Assembly (NCBI GenBank): GCA_963813345.1
Contig: CAWEYR010000011.1
Location: forward strand, 152,370 to 216,369
Source of the DNA: CAWDDA01 sp963813345
Lineage (GTDB): Bacteria > Acidobacteriota > Blastocatellia > RBC074
Length of the DNA: 64,000 nt
Direction: 5' to 3'
In this document: piece by piece, positions 47,650 to 57,505 of the stretch
Position numbering within the stretch: the stretch's first letter is position 1
Layout of the letters: every line of letters starts with the position of its first letter
Position numbers and translations under genes: made by a program
The notes under the pieces: generated by a model
The model's input: only the letters and a program-made list of their open reading frames with translations
Told to the model about the DNA's origin: nothing
Database searches by the model: none

Positions 47650-47860
47650 AGTGATCGATGCCGCTCCTCCGGAGCTCAATCGACAATCTCTGATATCTCT
47701 ATAAACATCTGGCTCCTCCGGAGCCAATTCGCGACTGTGTCGATTGATTCCGCGACATGTGCCACTTCGACACTGTGGCCGATTCCGGCTCCGGAGGAGC
47801 CAGATGTTTATAGAAACAGAAAGAATCATCAATTCAGCTCCGGAGGAGCGGCATAACCTA
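47650..47860. repeat. two nested inverted pairs of GCTCC palindromes
   Basis: Four palindromes of the form GCTCC-TCC-GGAGC occur at 47663-47675, 47711-47725, 47787-47801 and 47837-47849. The first two are in one orientation and the last two in the other. The inner pair is flanked by TATAAACATCTGG and its complement CCAGATGTTTATA. The outer pair is flanked by ATGCC and GGCAT. The last copy lies inside the 3' end of the MFS gene. Confidence 0.9.
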
Positions 47861-49019
47861 ATGCTTGAACTCCGTACTTTTCATCCTTTGGAAAACGTGT
47901 GAGCAAGAGAATGGCAAAGAGGGGAAGAAGGCTTACAACTGTCAGGGCTCGCGCGAAACCGACAGAGGTGCTGAGCACACCAGCGAGCGGTGCACAAAGC
48001 GCGCCAGCTCCCCATGCAAAACCCATCATCAGTGCTGAGACTGTGCTCGCTCCTCCGGGCACGAGACGCTGCGCCATCACCACATTCACCGGAACGCCGA
48101 CGTTAAGAAACGTACCGCCTATCGCAAGCAACACGTAGCTGAGCGAGCCTTGCATTGTAAGCGCGCCCGCAAGCAACGGTACTGACAGCCCGAGCGAGAT
48201 CATGCTGACTCGCCTCGAACCCCATCGATCAGCAAGTGTTCCGCCGAAGAGTCCACCGATACCACCGAAGAATATGAAGCCGGAAAGCACCCAGCCGATT
48301 CCCGTCAGAGACATTCCCCGCTCATTCAATAGAAATGGCAGATATGTCTGGATACTGACGTGAACCGCAGATCGAAGGACTACAGCAAAGTAAAGCGCCA
48401 GTAGTGGCGCAAACACCGCTTTCAATGTGTGATGGAGAGGTTGTGCGTCAATGTGCCCCGACGAATCGAGCGGCGGACAGTATTTCAGCAGGAACACCCA
48501 CATGACGAGGCCAGGCACTACTGCGATATAGCTCCTCTCGAACCCAAAGATTGCAACGATGGATGTGATGAGCACCGGACCAAGCGCAACCCCAACCGTG
48601 CCCGCCGATGAGAATATCGACATCGTCGTCGCGCGTGCCCGCTCGGTGGCACTGCTCACAATTGCAGCGCTCTGAGGATGAAATGAACCGATTCCGATGC
48701 CGCCAAGTATGATGCATGCGAGTAAGCCACCGAGCGAGTCGACGAGCCCGATCATTGAAAGACAGACTGCGGCCACGAGCGGACCATAGACAGACATCGA
48801 TCTCTTAAAGTAGCGATCGGAGATCATCCCATAAACCGGCTGCATCAAAGATGACGCGATCATCATCGTCGGAATAAGCATTCCTGCCTGCACCGCCGTC
48901 AGTTTGAGTCTGAGAGTGAGCATCGGCAGCAAGGGCAGAAGAAAGCTCGAATACGCATCCGTTACAAGGTGCGCAAGCGAAAGCAGCAATGTTGTAGAGC
49001 GAGCGCGCTGGTGACTCAT
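47829..49019 (-). CDS. MFS transporter, fosmidomycin-resistance (Fsr) type
   Basis: ATG 49019 follows GGAGAGGGAGC by 2-4 bases and begins MSHQRARSTTLLLSLAHLVTD. This start is preferred over the one 23 codons upstream. Twelve membrane segments are visible. Family marks are LAHLVTDAYSSFLLPLLP, YGMISDRYF and GGTLADRWGSRRV. Fsr-type carriers export small molecules, and the substrate here is unknown. The last residues (LGYAAPPELN) are encoded by the GCTCC repeat. It overlaps the C26 hydrolase gene by 4 bases. Confidence 0.9.
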   Translation of the reverse strand: MSHQRARSTTLLLSLAHLVTDAYSSFLLPLLPMLTLRLKLTAVQAGMLIPTMMIASSLMQPVYGMISDRYFKRSMSVYGPLVAAVCLSMIGLVDSLGGLLACIILGGIGIGSFHPQSAAIVSSATERARATTMSIFSSAGTVGVALGPVLITSIVAIFGFERSYIAVVPGLVMWVFLLKYCPPLDSSGHIDAQPLHHTLKAVFAPLLALYFAVVLRSAVHVSIQTYLPFLLNERGMSLTGIGWVLSGFIFFGGIGGLFGGTLADRWGSRRVSMISLGLSVPLLAGALTMQGSLSYVLLAIGGTFLNVGVPVNVVMAQRLVPGGASTVSALMMGFAWGAGALCAPLAGVLSTSVGFARALTVVSLLPLFAILLLTRFPKDEKYGVQALGYAAPPELN

Positions 49020-49752
49020 CGCTCCCTCTCCCTCGAAGCGCTTACCAAAGCCTCGAAGATCGCACGCGAGAATGTGTTCCGTTCCCATCCGGCCTCAGGA
49101 TGCCATTCGACGCCAAGCAGAAAACGGTCGCTTCGCACGTCTTCAACTGCTTCAATCACACCGTCGGCGGCCTTTGCTGTCACTTTCAGGTTCTTTCCCA
49201 GATCCTTGATCGCCTGGTGATGTGTGCTGTTGACGCGAGCTTCGGTTCCGCCGGCCAACCGCGCCAGCATCGAACCTTCAGCGATTTCTATTCGGTGAGA
49301 TGGACGGTCAACGGGCGGTCCCTGCTCGTGTTTGAGCGAACCAGGTATTTGCGAACCGATGTCCTGATAGAGCGTTCCCCTCGAGAAACATTCAGTGACT
49401 GAATACCAAAGCAGATCGCGAGCAATGGCAGCCTCTGTGTTTCGATGTAGTCGAGGAGAGCAAGATCAGTCTGATCGCGCTCAGGAGTTACCGGGCCTAG
49501 CCGGGGGTGCGGCTCCTCACCGTAAAGCGCAGGATCGAGATCACTCGCGCTTCCGGAAAGGACGACCGCGTCTAGCGACGCAGCAATCGGCAAAAGCACC
49601 TCGGAATCACTCAGAAGCGGCAGATAGACGGGCGCACCCCCTGCTGCGGCCACTGCCTCTGCATAGAAGCGACGGAGATAGAAAGTGTTGTCCTTGAGAT
49701 CGAGCCGGGTAGTGATCCCGACAAGAGGACGCGAGAGGGGTTTACTACTCAT
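49016..49752 (-). CDS. class I glutamine amidotransferase-like peptidase C26, one frameshift
   Basis: The product is about 245 residues: VGITTRLDLKDNTFYLRR at the start, SGSASDLDPALYGE, the nucleophile in LAICFGIQSLN, and the His-Glu pair in GVEWHPE. The frame breaks near 49380, where GAGGGGAAC lost one G. Repair gives SRGGTLYQDIGSQIPGSLKH. The family hydrolyses gamma-glutamyl compounds (PuuD, gamma-Glu-GABA hydrolase); the substrate here is unknown. The length of 737 bases fits one missing base. It overlaps its neighbours on both sides. Confidence 0.9.
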
Positions 49753-50849
49753 AACTCAACGCGTCGATCGGGTCCTGTCGCGCAGCGCGAAGCGCGGGGT
49801 ATAAAGCGCCTATCGCGCCACTCAGGAGTCCTGCAATTGCGGCGTAGGCTACATAGTTCAGCTCGATATCGATCTTCCAATCCTGAAAACGAACCAGGAA
49901 GAATCGCGCCAGCCAATGACGCTGCCAATCCTGATGCAACTCCAAGGAGGGCGATCAGCAACGCTTCCTTTACAAAAACTCCTGCGATAAACGACTTCGA
50001 CGCCCCGAGCGATTTGAGAATGCCGATCTGTCGCGTGCGCTCGGTAACTGTCGTGTACATCGTTAAGAGGATGACAAGCACGCTGATTATCGCGGCAAGG
50101 ATCGCGACAACATTGAGGAATACATTGAAGCCGCTGTATCCGGTCGCATAGAGCTCAGGCAGGTCTCTTGTGAAGAGAATCTTCACATCGGGGAATCTGT
50201 CTACTATTCGTCTCGCGACAATCTCCTGCTCCGCAGAGTTTGCGCACCTCACAAAGATCATTGAGCACTTGCCCTCTGCGCCGAGCGCCTCCTGCATTGT
50301 TTTCAAGGGCACTTTTATTCGCGCACTACTCTCCGGTTCGTAGATTCCGACAATTGTGAATTCGCGATCGAGGCCGCTTATCTTATCGCCAGGTTTCAGC
50401 TTCTTCTCCGTAGACATCTTGATGTCCATGATGGCGAAATCACCCTCGGAAGGAAGTTTATCACCCTGCGTTACTCTAAGATTGGTTGCCACCGTGAATT
50501 CGTCGAAGTTGATGCCATCGATTTGGCGAAGCCCGAGACCCTTGTCACCCTTGAGCTCGAGATTCTGTCCCACTGCAGCCACTGCCCGCACGCCTTCGAT
50601 CCCTCGGATCTCGTCTGCCATCTTCGCAGAAAGATTCATGTCGGCTGATCCCATTCCGATTCCCTGTCCCTGACCCGTAACCATGATCTCGACACCGATC
50701 TGAGCATCTCGCTGTCCTTTGTCACGCAACGCACCTCGTACCAGCCCAACTGTCATAACGACCAGGAACACACCCACCGCAACGCCGATAACACTCGCGA
50801 CCGTTCTACCCGGGTGATGCGTGAGATTTGATGCGACGAGATTGTTCAT
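49745..50849 (-). CDS. ABC transporter permease, MacB/FtsX type, one frameshift
   Basis: The product is about 368 residues: an N-terminal membrane segment (VASVIGVAVGVFLVVMTVGLV), a periplasmic MacB-like domain (about 45-235), and three C-terminal segments (VFLNVVAILAAIISVLVILLTMYTTV on). The motif ERTRQIGILKSLGASKSFI is the coupling region. The frame breaks near 49898 (an extra G in GGCTGGCGCG). Repair gives AARFFLVRFQDWKIDIELNY and ends ALSYE. No ATPase gene is next to it in this window. Confidence 0.88.
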
Positions 50850-50860
50850 TGGGATTGGGT

Positions 50861-50906
50861 ATGGAGTTCAAGCTTCAGCTTGCTGCAAGCTGAGCTTGAA
50901 CTCGTA
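50861..50906. repeat. family B REP, shortened
   Basis: ATGGAGTTCAAGCTTCAGC opens the left arm. The right arm GCAAGCTGAGCTTGAACTC is one A short of the family B consensus. The loop is very short. It lies between the permease start and the alaS stop. Confidence 0.85.
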
Positions 50907-50907
50907 C

Positions 50908-53604
50908 TCAAGAATTCTTCAAAAGCCTCTCGATAACCTGAGGTGCCATCGCAAGGGTTTCGTCGAGCTTCTCTGGAAGAACGCCACCTTCTGCAAGGTC
51001 TGGCTTTCCGCCTCCACGTCCGCCTCCAATTGCGGTCAATTCTTTGATCACACGCCCTGCCTGTATCTTTCCCACGGCTTCGCGTGAAACCATTACAAGC
51101 ACCGACGCCGCCCCTCCGTTTGACTCTCCGAGGACTACCACACCAGGAGCGACGCGTCGCGACAGGGTATCGGCAAGCTGGCGGCGACCATCTCGTCCAA
51201 GCTGCTCGACCGACTTTCGCACGAGCACGTTCAGCCCTTCGACTGTCGTTATCTTTTCTTCAGACCCGACTCCGCCGCCCTGAGCGAGTTTCAGTCTGAG
51301 CCGTTCGATCTCTTTCTGTTGGTCCTTGACCTGAACCTGGAGACGCTCTACCTCTTCCGGCACTCGTACTGGATTCGTGTTCAAACGCGAAGCCACCTCG
51401 CCCAGCAGGTGTTCGGACTTCTGGAACCTCTCGATGGCTCCTTTTCCAGTAACTGCTTCTATCCGCCGTGTACCGGAGGCGATCGACGAGTCTGAGATGA
51501 TCTTCAACAGGCCAATATCTCCGGTCGCATCGACGTGAGTTCCACCACAAAGCTCGGTTGAGAATCCTGGCACGTTTACAACGCGCACGCGATCGGTGTA
51601 TTTCTCCCCAAAGAGCGCCATTGCGCCTTTTGAGAGAGCTTCATCGAGCTCCATTTCAACCTTTGATACAGCCTGATTCTTGAGAATCTCGTCGTTGACC
51701 AGACGTTCGATCTCTTCGATCTCATTGCCGGTTAGTGGAGCAAAATGCGTGTAGTCGAAACGCAGCCGGTCCGGAGCAACCAGTGATCCCGCCTGCTTGA
51801 CATGCGGGCCGAGGACTTCGCGAAGTGCCGCGTGCAGCAGATGCGTCGCGGTATGATTTGACATCGTGCGAGCGCGCCTGGCCGCGTCTACCTGGGCGTG
51901 AATTCGCTCTCCCGTTCGAATTGAACCAAGCTCAACCTCAACCTTATGAACGATCAGTCCACTGACTGGTGATTGAGTATCGAGCACCAGCACGCGCGAG
52001 CCATCCGATTCGAGAACGCCTGTATCGCCAATCTGCCCTCCGGATTCGGCATAAAAAGGTGTGCGATCGAGGATCACTTCGCCCCGCTCCCCGGCGCCAA
52101 GCGCGTCCACCTGACCATCGCTTTTGAGCAGCGCAACGATTCGGCTCATTGGAAAGCTGGTCGCAGCATAACCGGTAAATTCGCTCGTCAAACGCACAGC
52201 GAGATACCCGGTAGACTGGGCTTACCTGTTTCGCTGCCCCGCCCTTCCAGCTCTCCCTGGCTCGTTGACGCTGCTTCTCGAGCTCTCCCTCGAATCCGTC
52301 GAGATCCAACCCAACGCCGCGCTGTGCTGCAACGTACTCGATCAGGTCCACCCTCAACCCGTATGTATCGTAAAGCTTGAAAATATCCGCGCCCGAGATG
52401 AGCTTAGTTGAAGCCGATGAAGACTTCTTCATCACTGTGTCGAGAAGATTCAGTCCTGCGGCTACGGTCGATGCATAGAGCTGCTCTTCAATAGTCACTA
52501 CACGATCAATGACTGAACGCGCTTCGCGAAGCTCCGGATAGACATCTCCCATCAGATCAACCACGCGATTTGTGACGAGATTGTAAAAGAGCCCCGTGAA
52601 CCCGAGGCGGCTTCCGTGCCAGATCGCGCGCCGTATGATCTTTCTGAGCACATAGCCTCGTCGGTCATTCCCCGGAAAAATGCCGTCAGCAATCAGCATA
52701 GCTGTTGCCCGCGCGTGATCAGCTATCACTCGATACGAAACACTCGCATCCGATTCATCGAAGACGTAATGCTTGCCCAGCAGCTCAGCGGTAAAATCGA
52801 TGACCGGTTTGATCAAGTCAGTTTCGAACGTTGACGTGACTCCCTGGAGAACCGCCGTCAGGCGCTCGAGTCCTGCTCCCGTGTCGACCGAAGGCGCCGG
52901 AAGTTCCTCGAGCAGATAAGTGGTTGAGTTACCGTCGCCGGCCGGCTTGCGGTTGTATTGCATGAAGACGAGATTCCAGATCTCGACCGTTTCGTCACCG
53001 GTGCCGTTGACGTATTCGCGGCGGTTGAATGCCGGATCCTCAGGATTCTCTCCAAGGTAGTAGTGAATTTCAGAGCACGGACCGCAGGGCCCGGTTTCGC
53101 CCATCTGCCAGAAATTCTCCTTATCGGCCAAACCTCAGTACCCGTTCTGCCGGTGCACCAACTTCCTGCCAAAGCGCTTCGGCTTCGGTGTCAGCGCCAA
53201 CCTCTTCGTCGCCCTCGAAGACGGTAAACCACAACCGGGTCGGGTCCATTCCCATCTCATTGACAAGCAGGTCCCAGGCAAACCGGATCGCGTCCCGTTT
53301 GAAATAGTCACCAAACGAGAAGTTGCCGAGCATCTCGAAAAACGTGTGATGCCGTGCTGTTTTTCCAACCTCATCCAGGTCGTTGTGTTTACCGCCGGCT
53401 CTAACGACACTTCTGCGACGAGGTGGCGCGGTTGTAGTCACGCTTCTCGGTTCCGAGGAATACGTCCTTGAACTGATTCATGCCCGCATTTGTGAAGAGC
53501 AAGGTCGGGTCATTAGCCGGCAAAAGCGGCGAAGACTTCACTATTTTGTGGCCGTGCCTCGCAAAATAATTGAGGAAGGCGGCGCGAATCTCGTTTCCAG
53601 TCAT
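50908..53604 (-). CDS. alaS: alanyl-tRNA synthetase, three frameshifts
   Basis: ATG 53604 starts MTGNEIRAAFLNYFARHGH. The catalytic core reads SSPLLPANDPTLLFTNAGMNQF, HTFFEMLGNFSFGDYF, GETGPCGPCSEIHYY and WNLVFMQYNR. The editing domain shows PFYAESGGQIGDTG, SNHTATHLLHAALREVLG and the zinc motif LCGGTHVDATGDIG. The C-Ala part ends with a Gly-rich GGGRGGGKPDLAEGG. The frame breaks near 53407, 53128 and 52203, and the pieces join without missing conserved residues. The organism needs this gene, so the breaks are most likely sequence errors. Confidence 0.95.
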
Positions 53605-53724
53605 TAGCTTGCTCCAACAACGGGCGTGCCCGGAGAATCTAAAAAGATCAAGAGTAACGACGCGTTCAGGCTTTGTCAAACACGAGTTGATTTGAGGCTT
53701 CGCTGCAGTTTAGAGTGACTATCC

Positions 53725-54368
53725 ATGAAGGATTTCGGGGAGGATTTCGGGCACGATTTCGGGTTCAATCGTCGGGAAATGGCGGTGCTGCGCAAGCTGA
53801 ACACGCCCTGCAAAAATCCAGCATTTCCTGGATTACGATGTTGCTTACAACAAAGAGATCGACGGCGAAACCTGCCGGTCACCGCGGCGCGTGCTCCGAG
53901 ATCGTCTTGCTCATTGCGCTGAAGGGGCATATTTTGCCGCGGCTGCGCTTCGAGTTCATGGTTTTCCACCCTTGATTGTTGACCTGGTCGCCGTCCGTGA
54001 CGACGATCATCTCCTGGCTGTCTTACAAGCAACACAATCGGTGGGGGGCGATAGCCAAGTCCAACTATTCGGGTCTACGCTACCGCGAACCCGTCTATCG
54101 AAGCATTCGCGAGCTTGTAATGTCTTATTTTGCACACTATTACAATCCTGAAGGGGAAATGACTCTGAGAGCGTTTTCAAAGGCCGTCAATATCAAACGC
54201 TTTGATCCGATCGACTGGATGATCACGGAAGATGATCTCTTTCTGATTGGTGATTATTTCCACACCGTCCCTCACCAGCAGATACTCGAACCTGGCCAGA
54301 CCCGGCGCCGAATGCGGCTCGACAAGCGGCTCTTTGATGCGGGGCTTGTCGGCGCCGTGACCAGCTGA
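53725..54368 (+). CDS. conserved hypothetical protein with HCAEGA motif, two frameshifts
   Basis: ATG 53725 begins with a 12-base unit repeated three times (KDFGEDFGHDFG). Removing one C near 53808 joins LRKLNTP to AKIQHFLDYDVAYNKE. Removing one base near 54022 joins LLAV to YKQHNRWGAIAKSNY. The repaired product has about 214 residues with SPRRVLRDRLAHCAEGAYFAAAALR and PPLIVDLVAVRDDDHLL. The Cys-His-Asp pattern suggests a transglutaminase-like fold, which is inference. It is divergent from alaS. I recognise it as a recurrent family but know no function. Confidence 0.7.
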
Positions 54369-54712
54369 TCATTAGTCCCTCCTAAGCTCGCACTACAATT
54401 AGGGATAAATAATTAGAAACGAGCAAAACTCCGAGCAGAATTTTGCATCTGAGATTCGAACACGAACGTTCAAGAGCATGAACTTCAAGCATCGCCTCCT
54501 CGGACAGGCTTACAGAGGGGGTAAAGCTTAGATTCAGCTTAAACAAGCAGGTCTGGAGGGCCGGATTTTAGGTTCTGGCTCTGGAATTGCTAGAAAGTAT
54601 AAAAGATACGTTCAAAGAAAACGTGCAGGAACCGTAACGAACAAGAACGCTGAACCTGGTTCATTAATTGATTGAACAATCGATTAAGTTTCGACATCTA
54701 GGGGGATTGGGG
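54369..54712. other. 344-base intergenic region, no gene seen
   Basis: It is AT-richer than its surroundings. It holds a TATAAA near 54599 without a convincing -35, and a small dyad TTGATTGAACAATCGA near 54668-54683. Neither a repeat shared with the other gaps nor a structured RNA was recognised. Confidence 0.5.
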
Positions 54713-54973
54713 ATGAAACTGGCAAACGATACAATAAAGATGCTTGAGGGCTTGTCTAAGGATAAGCGAAACAAGGTTGAGGCGGTCGTGCGCAGACACG
54801 TCGAGGCATGTCTTAAGAACGGTTTTCCGCCTGAGAATATCGATCGTGTCTATCTTGAAGCGGCAGAGATTGTCGACCTGGAGGTTCTTTTTCCGGAACC
54901 GACGGTCGAGGAAGTGCGGGACTGGGAGCCGGCTCGCCACTATGATCAGTATGTGAGCCCTAAGGCAGCTTAA
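54713..54973 (+). CDS. small hypothetical protein
   Basis: ATG 54713 follows AGGGGGATTGGGG. The product has 86 residues (KLANDTIKMLEGLSKDKRNK, then VVRRHVEACLKNGFPPENIDR, ending YVSPKAA), mostly helical, soluble, with balanced charge. I do not recognise a family. Codon use and the ribosome site look real, and a strong hairpin follows 38 bases after the stop. Confidence 0.6.
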   Translation: MKLANDTIKMLEGLSKDKRNKVEAVVRRHVEACLKNGFPPENIDRVYLEAAEIVDLEVLFPEPTVEEVRDWEPARHYDQYVSPKAA

Positions 54974-55010
54974 GTTAGGGCGCGAGAAAAACTCACCTTT
55001 TCGTTCTAAT

Positions 55011-55042
55011 CGGGGACGCGGTTATTTGTGACCGCGTCCCCG
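55011..55042. terminator. strong GC hairpin after the small hypothetical gene
   Basis: CGGGGACGCGGT / ACCGCGTCCCCG is a perfect 12-bp stem with an 8-base loop (TATTTGTG). The following AATTT is a poor T-run. It is either a weak terminator or another REP-type palindrome. Confidence 0.6.
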
Positions 55043-55050
55043 AATTTGCA

Positions 55051-55210
55051 TGAGGGTCAGGGCAGGGGTCAGGATCAGGAGAGGATTTGTCATTTGCAGA
55101 ATTGCAGATTTGAGATTTGTCATTTTTCGTAGCATTCGCCGCTGAGCAAATGACAAATTCTCAGATCTCAAACTCTGATCCTCTCTGATCCTCTGACCCC
55201 TGATCCCTGG
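55051..55210. repeat. imperfect foldback of GGGTCAG and ATTTGTCATTTG motifs
   Basis: The left half has GGGTCAGGGCAGGGGTCAGG, then repeated GATTTG / ATTTGTCATTT words. The right half has AAATGACAAATTC, then CTGATCCTCTCTGATCCTC and CTGACCCCTGATCCC. The halves are roughly complementary. The outer motifs are shared with the 22.1 kb element, and ATTTGTCATTTG also occurs near 19.39 kb. Confidence 0.6.
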
Positions 55211-55287
55211 TTCCGGATTCGACAACGAAAGCCTGGCTCAAGTATAATCCGACGTTCATCTTGACCCGCATTCGAGGAGTTTTCATA

Positions 55288-57464
55288 GTGAAGAGAATCC
55301 GCAACTTATTTCTTTGTGCGGCGGCCTGTCTCACGGCCACTGCAGTTCCGGCGCTCGCCCAGAACGATGAAATCGCGCTCATCCCGGTGACTGAACTTAC
55401 CAACTCAAACGGTGCCACCATTCACGGCGTGAGCTACGATGGACGGCGGATCGTTTTCGAGTCCAACAACAACTACACCGGCGAGAATGCCGACGCGAAC
55501 TTCGAGAATCTTCGTCTATGATGCTGATACGCGGCTATTTATTCAGGTAACAAAGACCGAGAATCTGAAGGACCCGGCAGATGCAACCAAAATCACACTC
55601 AACGTCTCGAACAGGGTTCCGAGGATCAGCGGTGACGGGACCGTTATTGTTTTCTCGTCCAATGCCACGCTGACAGCAGCAGCCAACGATGACGGTAACC
55701 AGGAGATATACATTGCTCGGCTTCCGCGCGGATCGGAGACTCCTTCCTTCGTGCGAATCACGGATACGACCTCGAATTTCGATGGGGACGTAGTTAAAGA
55801 AATCTTCACTAACTTTTCACCTAACGTAAATGCGGACGGATCAGTCATCGTCTTCACGTCGTCCCGAAGGCTGTTTCGCGCTCTTGAAAACGGAACGGCG
55901 CAATTCAGTGCATCACTCGAGGGACCAAACCGAGACCAGGCACCGGATGGCAACGGCGAAATATTCATCTATAACATTCCCGGAAGGCAGTACAAGCAAG
56001 TCACCGTGTCTCGGGATGTTGACGCCACAGAGAATTTCGTGGTTAAGGGGTTCAATGATTTCGCATCCTTGAGTGGAAACGGCCAGATTCTTGTCTTTCT
56101 TCTCAGGATTCAATTATCCGGGTGCGAACGCTGGAAACAATGCGGATTTCAACGGTGAGATATTCGTCTTCAGAGTGCAGGATGCTGCGAATACGTTCCG
56201 GCAACTGACCGCAACAACAGGCACCGCTGCTACTCCGCCAAGTGCACCGGTCAATCCCCTCGCCTCCTTCATCCGCCCTCTTGATTTCGCAGGAACGTGG
56301 CTCGTTTTTGAGTCGGCCGGAGATTTCGCTGGGATGAATGCAGACAAGACACGGGAGATATTTCTGGCCAATCTGGCAGGCGGACAGCCTGTTTTCCGGC
56401 AGGTTACGAATCAAGCCACGTTCGATTTAACAAAGAACGACTTTAGTTTTCTCCCGAGCATCAACGGGGCGGGAACCTTTGTCACGTTTGCTTCGACACT
56501 CAATCTTGTACCGACGACGCCGAGCGCGGTCGCGACCGACAACGCGGATGGCAGTCGCGATCTTTTCCGTTACGACATTGCCGCCTCGACCGCAACGACT
56601 CCCGTATTCAAGCAATTGACTTTCACTTCTCCTGCAACTTTCCTCGAGGACCAGCGTTTCAACACGAGCTTTGCATTTGCGGACAACTCTGGGCAGCGAA
56701 TCAGCTTTAACTATATTTCATCGCTTCTCGCGCCGAATTCTTCTTTCGCGAGTGAGATATTTCAGCTCTTGATCATTCCCGTTACGAGCACTAACGCTCA
56801 AGCTGTAACCCGACGAACGGCGCCAGCTTCGATCCGGCGCAGGTTGCGCGCGATTCAATGGCGTCGGCCTTTGGCACAATGCTCTCGAACTCGGTGGCCT
56901 CGACTCCAACCGCAAACCTTCCTTTTGAACTCGACGGTGTTCGAGTCATTGTCTCAGGAGTGGTTGCGACGCCTGCTCTATGTTTCGCCCGGGGCAGGTC
57001 AATTTTATTCTCCCGGCAATCATAGCTAACTCGGATACAGCCAGCGTGAAGATCATCAATAACGGAGTCCGATCTTCAGGTATGGCAAAGGTTGTGACTG
57101 CTGCACCGGGAATTCTCGTTGCCACAACGGGACAGGCAGCCGCTATCATGCGGAGAAGTTCTCGATATGCAATTTGTCGTTACTGAACAGCCCTGCAATG
57201 CCAGTACAGAGACTCAGACTCGCTATCCTGATTATTTTCGGAACGGGCTGGAGGGGCGGAGGGGCCACGACGACGGTGATGCTTGGGGAGGAGACTCTGA
57301 CACCCGTTTTTGCTGGAGCTCAGGGACGAGTTTACGGGTTTGGATCAGATCAACCTGGCGATTCCTGCCTCGGCGATGGGCAAAGGGATGCTCCCATCAA
57401 AGTCACATCCGGCACCATTGTCAGCAACACTGCTACGGTCAATATCCAAGATGAGTTCGGTTAG
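55288..57464 (+). CDS. secreted PD40-repeat protein with Soli_cterm-like domain, many frameshifts
   Basis: GTG 55288 follows GAGGAG by 8 bases and opens with a signal peptide (NLFLCAAACLTATAVPALA). PD40/TolB-like units repeat: HGVSYDGRRIVFES, RISGDGTVIVFSS, NVNADGSVIVFTS, SLSGNGQILVFL. The C-terminal part (NGASFDPAQVARDSMASAFG, VNFILPAIIANSDTASVKI, KVVTAAPGI) reads like the Soli_cterm domain typical of Acidobacteria. The frame breaks at least six times: near 55500, 56100, 56805, 56985, 57150 and 57230. Joined pieces make one protein of about 725 residues. It is either badly sequenced or decaying. Confidence 0.75.
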
Positions 57465-57505
57465 TTCAAGCTTTAGCCTCGCCGGCAAGCTAAAGCTTGA
57501 ACTCC
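57463..57505. repeat. family B REP foldback
   Basis: AGTTCAAGCTTTAGC and GCAAGCTAAAGCTTGAACTCC-type arms (the second ends at 57505) enclose a 7-base centre. It overlaps the stop of the PD40 gene and the 3' end of the glycosyltransferase gene. Confidence 0.85.

Noticed and set aside
47650..47860. CRISPR-like array
   Set aside because: The repeats are in opposite orientations, are palindromic, and have no regular spacers or cas genes.
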